Positions 35,999-43,901 of a DNA stretch of 64,000 nt are shown in pieces (position 1 is the first letter of the stretch; each line of letters opens with the position of its first letter). A program made the position numbers and the translations under genes. The notes beneath the pieces were generated by a model that searched no databases, had not been told where the DNA came from, and worked only from the letters and a program-made list of their open reading frames with translations. Location: positions 1-64,000 of the forward strand of contig JAYRWE010000014.1 in the NCBI GenBank assembly GCA_041918175.1. The letters are read 5' to 3'. The stretch is from JABWAN01 sp041918175. GTDB taxonomy: Bacteria; Zhuqueibacterota; Zhuqueibacteria; Zhuqueibacterales; Zhuqueibacteraceae.

Positions 35999-37402
35999 CT
36001 ACGAGCGCGTGTGAGGGCGGAAAGAAGTTGATGCTGAAAATTTTCCCGCGCGCGTGCGGCGTGAAGAAATCTGAAAGTGCTCTCGCCCACCTCGGAAAAA
36101 TTTTCGCCACAGCCAAATTCCCAAAGCTGCGCCGAGCGCTGCATTCATGCAGTCCGTTACGCCATGCGCATGCTGCGCAAAACCGAGCTGCAATGCTTCG
36201 AGCAGGAGGCTCAAACTCACGCTCGCAGCGAGAGTGAGGCGTTGCTGCGAAGTTTGATTCGCGGAGGGGCGAAGGTTGAGGCGCGCGAGCATGAGCAGGG
36301 CAAACAATGCAAAGAGCACAAGGCCCTCGCCCAAATCCGCCACTGCGTGCGCGTTGGTGTTGCGATAGTATTCGATGAAGGGCAGCCATTCAAACTGCGC
36401 AAGGTTCGCTGCGCCGAAGTCAAATTCATACGGCTGCAATTCCAACAAAAAAATATACGCGAGCAAATGTCCGAGCCCGAGGTTGAGCATGAGCTTGCGC
36501 TCGCACAAAGCTCGAGCAGTTCGCGCCTGGCGCGCGACGCGCATTTGTGCCAGAATAAAAATCGCCGCGCCATAAAGCCCGCCTTCGAGACCGGCGAGCA
36601 GATTGCGCAAGCGAACCACATGAGCTACGAGAAAAAGTTGCGCGCCTTCAAGCAGGAGCGCAACGCCGGCGGTTAAACCAATCGCCTGCACCAGAACGCG
36701 CGTGCGTTGCGTGCCGCTCTGCGCGCGCAGCCAGAGCAACGCGAAACCGGCGTAAAGAATCGTCTCGGCGAACAAATCGCCCAACGCCGTGGGCGTTTGT
36801 GGCAACGTCAGCTCCGTTGCTTTCAAGTTTTTTTTAATGGTTGAAATATCGAGCGTGGGATGCACCGGCATGAGTTGCGCGAACACGAGCAACACGGCAT
36901 AGAGGCTGAACAGTTTCAACTCAGGCGTTCGCGCAAAACGATGCAGCAATAAACGCTGCAAGTAAATTTGCTGCCGCGGCCACCAGAGCGTTGCGAAGCC
37001 CGCGCCCAGCGTCGCACCCAAGCCGTTCATCAAACAATCCAACAACGAAGCCACGCGGCGCTCGGAAAAAAATTGTATGAATTCCACTCCGCCGCTCAAT
37101 AGCAAGCTCGCGCACGTGGCCAACAACACGACGCGCGTGCGGCGCGAGCGCGGCGCGGATTGCAGACGCGCAAGGCCAAGCAACAGGCCGAACGGAATAA
37201 ACAAGAGCACATTGCTCACGAGGTCGGTGAGCGCAAAGCCGCGATCCGCATTGCGCTGCAATGGATCGGCGAGCAAGGCGTCAAGCTTCGCCGCAAAACT
37301 TTCCGGCGGTGTGTCGAACGCAAAGGGGATGATCGTCGCGTAAATAATGAACGCCGCGTAGAGCAGGAGAAGTTGCAACGGGAGGTTGGCGGGACGAGGC
37401 AT
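35999..37402 (-). CDS. Membrane protein with two VanZ-like domains
   Basis: 467 residues from ATG 37402 (an upstream GTG-like extension to 37441 is unlikely). Two VanZ-type modules: residues about 15-135 (ATIIPFAF, NVLLFIPFGLLLG, GVEFIQFF, LLDCLMNGLGATLG) and about 325-455 (LLLEALQLGFAQHAHGVTDC, NAALGAALG), with extra helices between, giving about 11 membrane segments. VanZ proteins are common in EPS loci but their job is unclear. It is the only long gene on the minus strand inside the EPS region and is bracketed by repeats (35858-35924 and 37437-37507). Confidence 0.85.
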   Translation of the reverse strand: MPRPANLPLQLLLLYAAFIIYATIIPFAFDTPPESFAAKLDALLADPLQRNADRGFALTDLVSNVLLFIPFGLLLGLARLQSAPRSRRTRVVLLATCASLLLSGGVEFIQFFSERRVASLLDCLMNGLGATLGAGFATLWWPRQQIYLQRLLLHRFARTPELKLFSLYAVLLVFAQLMPVHPTLDISTIKKNLKATELTLPQTPTALGDLFAETILYAGFALLWLRAQSGTQRTRVLVQAIGLTAGVALLLEGAQLFLVAHVVRLRNLLAGLEGGLYGAAIFILAQMRVARQARTARALCERKLMLNLGLGHLLAYIFLLELQPYEFDFGAANLAQFEWLPFIEYYRNTNAHAVADLGEGLVLFALFALLMLARLNLRPSANQTSQQRLTLAASVSLSLLLEALQLGFAQHAHGVTDCMNAALGAALGIWLWRKFFRGGREHFQISSRRTRAGKFSASTSFRPHTRS

Positions 37403-37436
37403 GATCGTTCTGGAGTTGTTCTCAACATCTCTATGT

Positions 37437-37507
37437 GTCATTCAGCAGGAATCTTTTTACTCGCTGGAGATATTGCCGAGTGCTTAAAAAGATTCCTCCG
37501 GAATGAC
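37437..37507. repeat. Family C 71-bp palindromic element, copy 1
   Basis: Starts GTCATTCAGCAGGAATC and ends GATTCCTCCGGAATGAC, with CTCGC...GAGTGC in the loop. Same length and ends as 40843-40913, 54400-54470, 61955-62025 and 63595-63665. Confidence 0.85.
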
Positions 37508-37581
37508 AAACGGAAGATAGAAGAAATAGTAAAGTCGTGTTTGCTCTAGTATAGTCACCATCCCCTCAATTCGCATATTCC

Positions 37582-39489
37582 ATGTGTGGTATCTGTGGCA
37601 AAATTTTCATTGATCCGCGCGCGCAAGTAGAAGCTGCGACGCTGCAACGCATGAACGACGCGATTGCGCATCGCGGGCCGGAAGCCGAAGGTTTTCATCT
37701 TCGCGGCGCCGTGGGTTTGGGCCATCGCCGTTTGAAGATCATCGACGTCGCGACCGGCATTCAGCCGATGTACAACGAAGACGGCAATCTCGTCATCGTC
37801 TTCAATGGCGAAATTTATAACTACCTCGCTCTTCGCCGCGAGTTGCTCGCGCACGGCCATCATTTCAAAACCAATTCCGACACGGAAGTGTTGCTGCACG
37901 GCTATGAGCAATGGGGCCGCGAGCTGTTGCGGCGCTTGCGCGGCATGTTTGCGTTTGCGCTGTGGGATGAGCGCGCGCAACAACTCTTTCTCGGGCGCGA
38001 TCAGATCGGCATCAAACCGCTGCATTATTATTTCGACGGACGGCAGTTTCTTTTTGCCTCGGAGATCAAAGCGATCCTGCAAGATCCGAGCGTGGCGCGC
38101 AAGGTCGATGCGCAAGCGCTCGACGATTATCTCACCTATCTCTACGTTCCCGCGCCGAAAACAATTTTCGCCAACATTCGCAAGCTCAAAGCGGGTCACG
38201 GCCTCATCGTCAACGCGCGCGGCCTCGAAGAGTTTGAGTATTGGGATTTGGATTTCACGCCGCGCAACGGCAAGAGTGAAGCGGATATGGCGCACGACCT
38301 CAACGCCGCGTTGCGCGAATCTGTGTCCGCGCAACTCATGAGCGAGGTGCCACTCGGCGCATTTCTTTCCGGCGGCATTGATTCGAGCGCGGTGGTGGCT
38401 ACGATGTCGCAACTGCTCGAACAGCCGGTGAATACGGCCTCGATTGGCTTTCGCGAGTCGGCGTTCGATGAACTGCCCTATGCGCGAATGGTTGCGCAGC
38501 AATATCGCACGCACGCGCACGAGAAAATCGTGCAAGCCGAGGCCGCGAAAATTTTGGACACACTCGCGTGGCATTTCGACGAGCCGTTCGCCGATTCCTC
38601 GATGGTGCCGATGTATTACGTCTCGCAAATCGCGCGTGAGCGTGTCACGGTTTGTCTTTCCGGCGATGGTGGCGATGAAAATTTCGCGGGCTATCGTCGC
38701 TATCGTTTCGACGCGCTCGAAAATCGTTTGCGCGGCTTCATGCCGCAAGCCGTGCGCGCTCCGCTCTTCGGTGCGTTGGGTAAAATTTATCCCAAAGCCG
38801 ATTGGCTCCCGCAAATTTTCCGCGCGAAGACTTTGCTCACCAATCTCTCGCTCACGCCGGAGCGCGGCTATTTCCACACGATGAGCTGGTTTAATGCAAC
38901 GATGAAAGCGCGAAGTTACACTGCCGCGTTTCGGCGCGAGTTGCAAGAATACGATCCGTTTTCCGTCATGCAAACGCACTTCGACCGTAGCCGTGATTGG
39001 GATCCGCTCGCGCGCATTCAATATGTCGATGTGAAAACCTACCTTGTGGACGATATTCTCACGAAGGTTGATCGCGCGAGCATGGCGCACGCACTTGAAG
39101 TACGCGTGCCGATTTTGGATCATCTTTTCATGGAGCATGCTGCGCGCATTCCGGCGCATTACAAGCTACGCGACGGCGAGGGCAAATATATTTTCAAACA
39201 AGCGCTGCGCGGATTGGTGCCGCATGAAATTTTATATCGCCCGAAGATGGGCTTTTCCATTCCGCTCGCGCAGTGGTTGCGGCGTGAGCTTAAAAGCGTG
39301 TTTGCAGATCGCGTCTTCGCGCGCGAGTCGTTTGTGAGTGCGTGGCTCGAAGTGCGCGAGCTGCGCCGCATGTGGGAGCAACATCAACGCGGCACACGCG
39401 ATTATGCCTATCATCTTTGGGCCGTGCTCATGCTGGAATGTTGGGGTAGGAGATTTTTGCAACACAATTCCCCCCTTGAGGGGGGTTAG
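37582..39489 (+). CDS. XrtA-system asparagine synthase-like amidotransferase
   Basis: 635 residues. Class II glutamine amidotransferase domain (2-215) with nucleophile Cys2 (MCGICGK), then an asparagine synthase domain with the ATP pyrophosphate loop FLSGGIDSSA (about 255-265) and SGDGGDENFAGY. The match is best to the exosortase A-type amidotransferase family (TIGR03108) rather than housekeeping AsnB. It would amidate a sugar acid or peptide in the EPS pathway. The last residues (NSPLEGG) and the stop codon come from the left arm of a family-A element at 39466. Confidence 0.92.
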   Translation: MCGICGKIFIDPRAQVEAATLQRMNDAIAHRGPEAEGFHLRGAVGLGHRRLKIIDVATGIQPMYNEDGNLVIVFNGEIYNYLALRRELLAHGHHFKTNSDTEVLLHGYEQWGRELLRRLRGMFAFALWDERAQQLFLGRDQIGIKPLHYYFDGRQFLFASEIKAILQDPSVARKVDAQALDDYLTYLYVPAPKTIFANIRKLKAGHGLIVNARGLEEFEYWDLDFTPRNGKSEADMAHDLNAALRESVSAQLMSEVPLGAFLSGGIDSSAVVATMSQLLEQPVNTASIGFRESAFDELPYARMVAQQYRTHAHEKIVQAEAAKILDTLAWHFDEPFADSSMVPMYYVSQIARERVTVCLSGDGGDENFAGYRRYRFDALENRLRGFMPQAVRAPLFGALGKIYPKADWLPQIFRAKTLLTNLSLTPERGYFHTMSWFNATMKARSYTAAFRRELQEYDPFSVMQTHFDRSRDWDPLARIQYVDVKTYLVDDILTKVDRASMAHALEVRVPILDHLFMEHAARIPAHYKLRDGEGKYIFKQALRGLVPHEILYRPKMGFSIPLAQWLRRELKSVFADRVFARESFVSAWLEVRELRRMWEQHQRGTRDYAYHLWAVLMLECWGRRFLQHNSPLEGG

Positions 39490-39619
39490 GGGGGTGTCGC
39501 TCGGTATTGTGAGTAAAGTGAAGAGCAGTTATTAAAGAGCATTAAAACGTGTCATGATAAAATTGAATAGCATTGTCGCCCTCAATAACACCCCCCAAAG
39601 CCCCCCTCAAGGGGGGAAT
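39466..39619. mobile_element. Family A nested-palindrome element, paired arms (copy at 39.5 kb)
   Basis: Left arm 39466-39498, right arm 39587-39619, outer length 154 bp. It supplies the stop of the upstream amidotransferase (TAG 39487-39489), contains a 23-codon leader frame and ends with a G6 run that serves as ribosome site for the next gene. Confidence 0.88.
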
Positions 39620-39625
39620 ATGTGA
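39554..39625 (+). CDS. Putative 23-residue leader peptide within a repeat
   Basis: ATG at 39554 opens a 23-codon frame (MIKLNSIVALNN..., ending PPQGGNM) and stops at TGA 39623-39625, sharing its last base with the next gene's ATG (TGATG). The first residues resemble the N-terminus of the protein at 33543 (MNLNFVIAPNNTP), because both come from the same repeat interior. If translated, it would couple translation to the glycosyltransferase. No Shine-Dalgarno is evident, so it may be silent. Confidence 0.3.
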   Translation: MIKLNSIVALNNTPQSPPQGGNM

Positions 39626-40866
39626 TGAAGGTTCTCGTCTTCACCACGCTCTATCCCAATCATCTCGCTCCCAATCTCGGCGTGTTCATCAAAGAGCGCA
39701 TGACGCATTTTGCGCGACGCGGGCATGAGGTGCGCGTGGTTGCGCCGGTGCCGTATTATCCGCTCAAATGGGGCGCGCGCGCGCGGTATGCGCAGATCCG
39801 ATTGCGCGAAGAGATCGAAGGCGTGACCGTGTATCATCCGCGCTATTTCATGACGCCGAAGATCGGCATGAGCACGTATGGCTTCACGATGTTTCTCTCC
39901 GTGCTCCCGTTTATGAAACGCCTGCAGCGTGAGTTTGATTTCGAGCTTATCGACGCGCATTATGTTTATCCCGACGGCTATGCCGCGATGCAGCTTGGGC
40001 AATATTTCAAAAAGCCTATCGTCGTCTCCGCGCGAGGCAGCGACATTCATCAGTTCTCCACGTTTCCACTCATTCGGCGTTTGTTGCGCTACACGCTGGC
40101 GCGCGCCGATCATGTCATAGCCGTAAGCCAAGCGTTGCAAAACGCGATCGTCGCATTGCCCCTCGCCCCAAAAAAAATCTCCGTCATCCCCAACGGCGTG
40201 GATACACAAAAATTTTTTCGGGTTGATAAACAGCACAGCCGCGAGCAACTCGGTTTACCGGAGACGAAAATCATTCTCAGCGTCGGTCGCTTGGAGCCGG
40301 TGAAAGGGTTCGCGCTTTTGATGAAGGCCGTGCAAAAGCTTTTTGTTGATGAAAAAAAAGACGCGCTGCTCGTGATTGTGGGAGAAGGCTCAGAGCGCGC
40401 CAAGTTGGAGAGATTGGTCGCCACGTTGCATTTGCAAGAGCGCGTGCGGCTCATCGGCGCGCGACCGCATACCGAACTCAAACAGTGGTACAGCGCCGCG
40501 GATTGCTTTTGTTTGGCGAGCGAACGCGAAGGCTGGCCCAATGTTGTGCTTGAAGCCTTCGCCTGCGGCACGCCCGTGGTGGCAACCGAGGTTTGGGGCA
40601 TGCGCGAAGTTATTCCAAATGAAGACCTCGGAATTTTGGCAGAACGTAATGAAGAGTGTTTGGCGCGAGCGCTTGCTCGTGCGTTGAGCAAGAGTTGGCA
40701 AAGCGACGTGTTGGTGAAACATGCGAGGGAGAGAAGTTGGGAGAAAGTGGCGCAGCAGGTTGAGCACACGTTCGAGCGCGTGCTCGCGTCGCGTTTGAAG
40801 AACGTGCGTGGATATACTCTTTGTTGCGATTTCCCCTCGAATGTCATTCAGAAGGAATCCTTTTGA
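39625..40866 (+). CDS. GT4 family glycosyltransferase
   Basis: 413 residues from ATG 39625; the G6 run of the family-A element (39611-39616) is the ribosome-binding site at 8-base spacing. GT-B fold: VLVFTTLYPNHLAPNLGVFIKERM at the start fits the TuaC/WcaL-like group; the C-domain has VIPNGVD, ILSVGRLEPVKGF, and EGWPNVVLEAFACGTPVV. It adds a sugar during EPS repeat assembly. The C-terminus (FPSNVIQKESF) and stop codon lie inside a family-C palindrome (40843-40913), so both ends of this gene are formed by repeats. Confidence 0.92.
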   Translation: MKVLVFTTLYPNHLAPNLGVFIKERMTHFARRGHEVRVVAPVPYYPLKWGARARYAQIRLREEIEGVTVYHPRYFMTPKIGMSTYGFTMFLSVLPFMKRLQREFDFELIDAHYVYPDGYAAMQLGQYFKKPIVVSARGSDIHQFSTFPLIRRLLRYTLARADHVIAVSQALQNAIVALPLAPKKISVIPNGVDTQKFFRVDKQHSREQLGLPETKIILSVGRLEPVKGFALLMKAVQKLFVDEKKDALLVIVGEGSERAKLERLVATLHLQERVRLIGARPHTELKQWYSAADCFCLASEREGWPNVVLEAFACGTPVVATEVWGMREVIPNEDLGILAERNEECLARALARALSKSWQSDVLVKHARERSWEKVAQQVEHTFERVLASRLKNVRGYTLCCDFPSNVIQKESF

Positions 40867-40913
40867 GCGCTTGGCAGAATCTCCAGCGAGTAAAAAGATT
40901 CCTTCTGAATGAC
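40843..40913. repeat. Family C 71-bp palindromic element, copy 2
   Basis: GTCATTCAGAAGGAATCC at the left and GATTCCTTCTGAATGAC at the right. It contains the last codons of the glycosyltransferase gene. Confidence 0.88.
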
Positions 40914-40951
40914 AGATGAAGAGGCAAAGATGATGATTTGATATGCGCATT

Positions 40952-41617
40952 TCACCGCTTGGGTGCGCGCTTCTTCTTGGCAGAAGCCTCGCGCGCTAAA
41001 ATTTCCATCACGGTATCGACGATGTCCAACGGTTGCGCGGCAAAGAGCCATTCAACCTTCAGCCAAAATCCGGCGACGGCTTTGGAGCGGAACAGGCCAT
41101 TCTCCTCAACCGTCATTTCATGCCATGCGTCGCGCTCATTGCGAAAGAACTCTGCGCGCTCCCGTTCGGGATCGATCAGCCAATACTCGCGCACGCCGTG
41201 CTCGGCGTAGAGCGCCATTTTTTTGATGCGATCAATATGCCGTGTGCTCGGTGAAATAATCTCGACGATCATATCCGCAACGCCGTCAACAAAGTAAGAA
41301 TGAATCAATTTACGGTTGGCGTTGCTGATGAACACGAGATCGGGTTGCGTGCCGTTATATGGGGAAAGCTTAATGACGGTGCGCGGGCCGAGTATGATAC
41401 CGAGCTTCTTGCGCACGACGTAGGCATTTAAGACGCTTATCAAAAGTGCAAACACCCGCTCGTGGCTCTCCTCCGGCGCCGATTGAGAATAGATTGCGCC
41501 ATCAATGAGATCCGCTTTTGCTTCCTCCGTGAGCCAGTCCAAATACTCTTCAAAACAAATGAGATTGGCGACCGGCATTTCGGAAGCCAAAGCGCGTGTG
41601 TGAAGTTTGATATGCAA
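40952..41617 (-). CDS. Uma2-family restriction-endonuclease-like protein (DUF820)
   Basis: 221 residues. PD-(D/E)XK fold: YLDWLTEEAKADLIDG, QPDLVFISNANR, MIVEIISPSTRHIDRIKK, REYWLIDPERE, the usual order in Uma2 proteins, and a basic C-terminus. Family function is unsettled; members are abundant in cyanobacteria and MAGs with many copies and are suspected nucleases, perhaps linked to mobile elements. It is inserted on the minus strand between two glycosyltransferases and adjoins the family-C repeat at 40843 and the family-A arm at 41727. Confidence 0.9.
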   Translation of the reverse strand: MHIKLHTRALASEMPVANLICFEEYLDWLTEEAKADLIDGAIYSQSAPEESHERVFALLISVLNAYVVRKKLGIILGPRTVIKLSPYNGTQPDLVFISNANRKLIHSYFVDGVADMIVEIISPSTRHIDRIKKMALYAEHGVREYWLIDPERERAEFFRNERDAWHEMTVEENGLFRSKAVAGFWLKVEWLFAAQPLDIVDTVMEILAREASAKKKRAPKR

Positions 41618-41692
41618 ATTTTTATCCTCACTTTGTTATCAAGCTGATGATAACGTGACGAAACCAGGTAGAAAAAGCAAATATTTTTTGTG

Positions 41693-42994
41693 ATGAATCG
41701 AAACGAAGCACGCCCTCGCCCTCAAGCACACCCCCCTGGCCCCCCTCAAGGGGGGAATTTATTGCGCATCCTCTACCACCACCGCACGCAAGCGGAAGAC
41801 GCGCAGGGCATTCATATTCATGAAATGGTGCAGGCCTTTCGCGCGCTTGGGCATGAAGTCGAAATCGTCGCGCTCGTGCAGCGCGAGAACGCGAGCGCGG
41901 CGCAAGCCTCGCCGAGCAAATGGAAACGGCTCGCGGAATTTGCGCCGGCGTGGCTGTATGAGTTGATGAGTCTCTCGTATAATCTTGTCGGCTATCGCAA
42001 CCTCGCGCGTGCGATCAAACGCGAGCGGCCTGCCTTGATTTACGAGCGCTATGCGTTGAATACGTTCTGCGGCGTTTGGGCAAGCCGCCGGTTCGGCGTG
42101 CCGCTCGTGCTCGAAGTGAATGCGCCGCTGCGCTATGAGCAGGAGAAGCTTGGCAAGCTCGTGTTCAAACGCCTCGCGCGTTTTTCCGAGCGCTGGATTT
42201 GTTCGCACAGCACGCGAACGTTGGTTGTCTCCAATGTGATGCGCGACATGCTCGCGGAGCAAGGCGTCCCGCAGTCGCACATGACCGTGATGCCGAACGG
42301 CATCGACACGCGGCAATTTCATCCAAACATATCCGGGGCGAAGGTGCGCGCGCGGTATCGGCTCGAAGGGCAAACGGTGATCGGCTTCGTAGGTTGGTTT
42401 CGCAAGTGGCACGGTTTGGAAATGTTGTTGGAAATCATGCACGAGTCGCGCTTGCATGAACGCAACGTGCGGCTGCTGTTGGTGGGAGAAGGCCCGGCAG
42501 AGGCGGAGTTGAAACACTATTCGCAAACGCACGGCCTGCGTGCCGCGGTGATTTTCACGGGACCGATCGCGCGGCGCGATATTCCGGCGCATCTCGCGGC
42601 GATGGATATCTGCGTGCAACCCAAAGCGCCGGAGTATGCCTGCCCCATGAAAATTTTCGAATACCTCGGCATGGGCAAATGCCTCGTCGCGCCCGATCAA
42701 GCGAACATACGCGAGATTCTAATCGACCGCGAAACCGCTTTTCTTTTTCAACCCGAAAACAAAGAGAGCTTGCGCGCCACGCTGCTCGACTTGCTGGCGA
42801 AGCCAGAGCAGCGCAAGGCCGTAGCGCAACGCGGCTATGAAAGCATTGCCGCGCGCGGATTTACTTGGCATGAGAATGCGAAGAGAACGTTGGAGATGAT
42901 TTTTGAAGGTAAAGAGAATTCATCTCAGAAGGCGTCTATCAAGCGAGTATTTTTCAACGTGGGTGATCCGGAGCCTACCGATATCGGGATGTAA
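41693..42994 (+). CDS. GT4 family glycosyltransferase with repeat-derived N-terminus
   Basis: 433 residues from ATG 41693. Homology to the family starts only at residue about 25 (RILYHHRTQAEDAQGIHIHE); the first about 23 residues (ending HPPGPPQGGN) are encoded by a family-A right arm (41727-41759). TTG 41762, 6 bases after the G6 run, is the likely ancestral start. The remainder is a GT-B enzyme: VMPNGIDTRQFHP, VIGFVGWFRKWHGLE, LLVGEGP, CPMKIFEYLGMGKCLVAPD. It extends the EPS repeat unit. Its last 75 bases overlap antisense with the RES toxin gene. Confidence 0.9.
   Translation: MNRNEARPRPQAHPPGPPQGGNLLRILYHHRTQAEDAQGIHIHEMVQAFRALGHEVEIVALVQRENASAAQASPSKWKRLAEFAPAWLYELMSLSYNLVGYRNLARAIKRERPALIYERYALNTFCGVWASRRFGVPLVLEVNAPLRYEQEKLGKLVFKRLARFSERWICSHSTRTLVVSNVMRDMLAEQGVPQSHMTVMPNGIDTRQFHPNISGAKVRARYRLEGQTVIGFVGWFRKWHGLEMLLEIMHESRLHERNVRLLLVGEGPAEAELKHYSQTHGLRAAVIFTGPIARRDIPAHLAAMDICVQPKAPEYACPMKIFEYLGMGKCLVAPDQANIREILIDRETAFLFQPENKESLRATLLDLLAKPEQRKAVAQRGYESIAARGFTWHENAKRTLEMIFEGKENSSQKASIKRVFFNVGDPEPTDIGM
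41727..41759. repeat. Family A right arm (single)
   Basis: CACACCCCCCTGGCCCCCCT then CAAGGGGGGAATTT, matching right arms elsewhere. Upstream bases (GTGATGAATCG ... CGCCCTCAAGCACACC) also align with the interior of the 39.5-kb copy, so it is a truncated element lacking its left arm. Confidence 0.8.
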
Positions 42995-43378
42995 GGGATT
43001 GATGAGAATGTTGTATTCGTGCTCAACGACCGCCGAAGGGACGCGCAACAAAAGTGATTGATTCCGTTTTGCCCACAGCGTTCCGATATCTGCCAATTTT
43101 GTCGGGGCAGGATAAGCACGCCAGTTGTTGGGTAAGACAGATGGTATGATTTCTTGAGGGGAAATTTCATTCGGTATATGCAGCGTCATCAGGCTCAACG
43201 AAGTCGGCATGATTGATAAAGGCGCATGCACGAGATATTCGACCGTCGCCAAAGCGCGATTTTCTGAAGTGTAGATCACGCTCGTTCCTTTGTGATTCCA
43301 TCTTCCTCCAAAGATTCGCGCCCCGCTTCCCGACAAATCGTTGAGGTAGCGTGTCTTGGCGATACGATAAACTTCCAT
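42920..43378 (-). CDS. RES-domain toxin
   Basis: 152 residues, full length for the family. RES fold with the conserved R (VYRIAKTRY), GRWNHKG, YTSENRALATVEYLVH, and later acidic and Ser residues; RES toxins degrade NAD+ by phosphorolysis. The start ATG shares one base with the stop of the upstream antitoxin (TAATG), the usual operon arrangement. The 3' end overlaps the 3' end of the glycosyltransferase antisense by 75 bases. It sits on the minus strand against the EPS locus. Confidence 0.9.
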   Translation of the reverse strand: MEVYRIAKTRYLNDLSGSGARIFGGRWNHKGTSVIYTSENRALATVEYLVHAPLSIMPTSLSLMTLHIPNEISPQEIIPSVLPNNWRAYPAPTKLADIGTLWAKRNQSLLLRVPSAVVEHEYNILINPLHPDIGRLRITHVEKYSLDRRLLR

Positions 43379-43809
43379 TAGGAAAATACCCCATATTCGA
43401 TACGCCCTAACTCGTCTAACACCATATCGACGCCATACTTTGAGTTTACCAAACTCAAGGGCGTTTTATTGTTCAGCGCTTTGTTGGGGTGATTCATCCA
43501 GGCTAGAAATTTTTCTCTACCTTCAAACACCTCCGAGCCTTTGGCGGCGACTTCGGCGATTTGAAGAATTTGCTCGGAGACGACTCGATTGAATGCTTTT
43601 TCCGGCGCATGACGTTGCAACGCCCGCTCGGTAACAGGAAGGAAACGAAACATCTGGTCAACCGAAAAAGAAAAGTATTTTGCCAGGTGCGTTAAAGCAT
43701 CCTTAGTAACGCCTTCATTGCTCAATTCAAGCAGATCCATGCGGCTTTGGAGATTTTTGCGGAGAACTTTTTTTCCTCCGAGAACTTTTGTAACCGCGGA
43801 CAATTCCAT
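43378..43809 (-). CDS. Xre/MbcA/ParS-type antitoxin
   Basis: 143 residues from ATG 43809, chosen for the GGAG ribosome site 9 bases upstream; the frame is open to 43881. N-terminal helix-turn-helix-like region (about 1-60) and C-terminal DUF2384 toxin-binding domain (about 80-143; FLAWMNHPNKALNNKTPLSL, GVDMVLDELGRIEYGVFS). It should neutralise the RES toxin encoded next and repress the pair. Its promoter region is shared, in the opposite direction, with exosortase A. Confidence 0.9.
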   Translation of the reverse strand: MELSAVTKVLGGKKVLRKNLQSRMDLLELSNEGVTKDALTHLAKYFSFSVDQMFRFLPVTERALQRHAPEKAFNRVVSEQILQIAEVAAKGSEVFEGREKFLAWMNHPNKALNNKTPLSLVNSKYGVDMVLDELGRIEYGVFS

Positions 43810-43901
43810 GTTGAGGCACTCCGATATATTTGCGACGAATAGTGCTTTTAAAAATATAACGCCCACGGTCCCTTTTGTCAAGTATTCATCCGGTTCTTGC
43901 G

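Noticed and set aside
37555..39159. 534-codon minus-strand open frame opposite the amidotransferase
   Set aside because: Antisense shadow; the plus strand has Cys2, the ATP loop and full-length homology.
40952..41617. Uma2 gene as the transposase moving the repeats
   Set aside because: Tempting because it adjoins two repeat families, but Uma2 has a PD-(D/E)XK fold with no known transposition role and the association may be chance.
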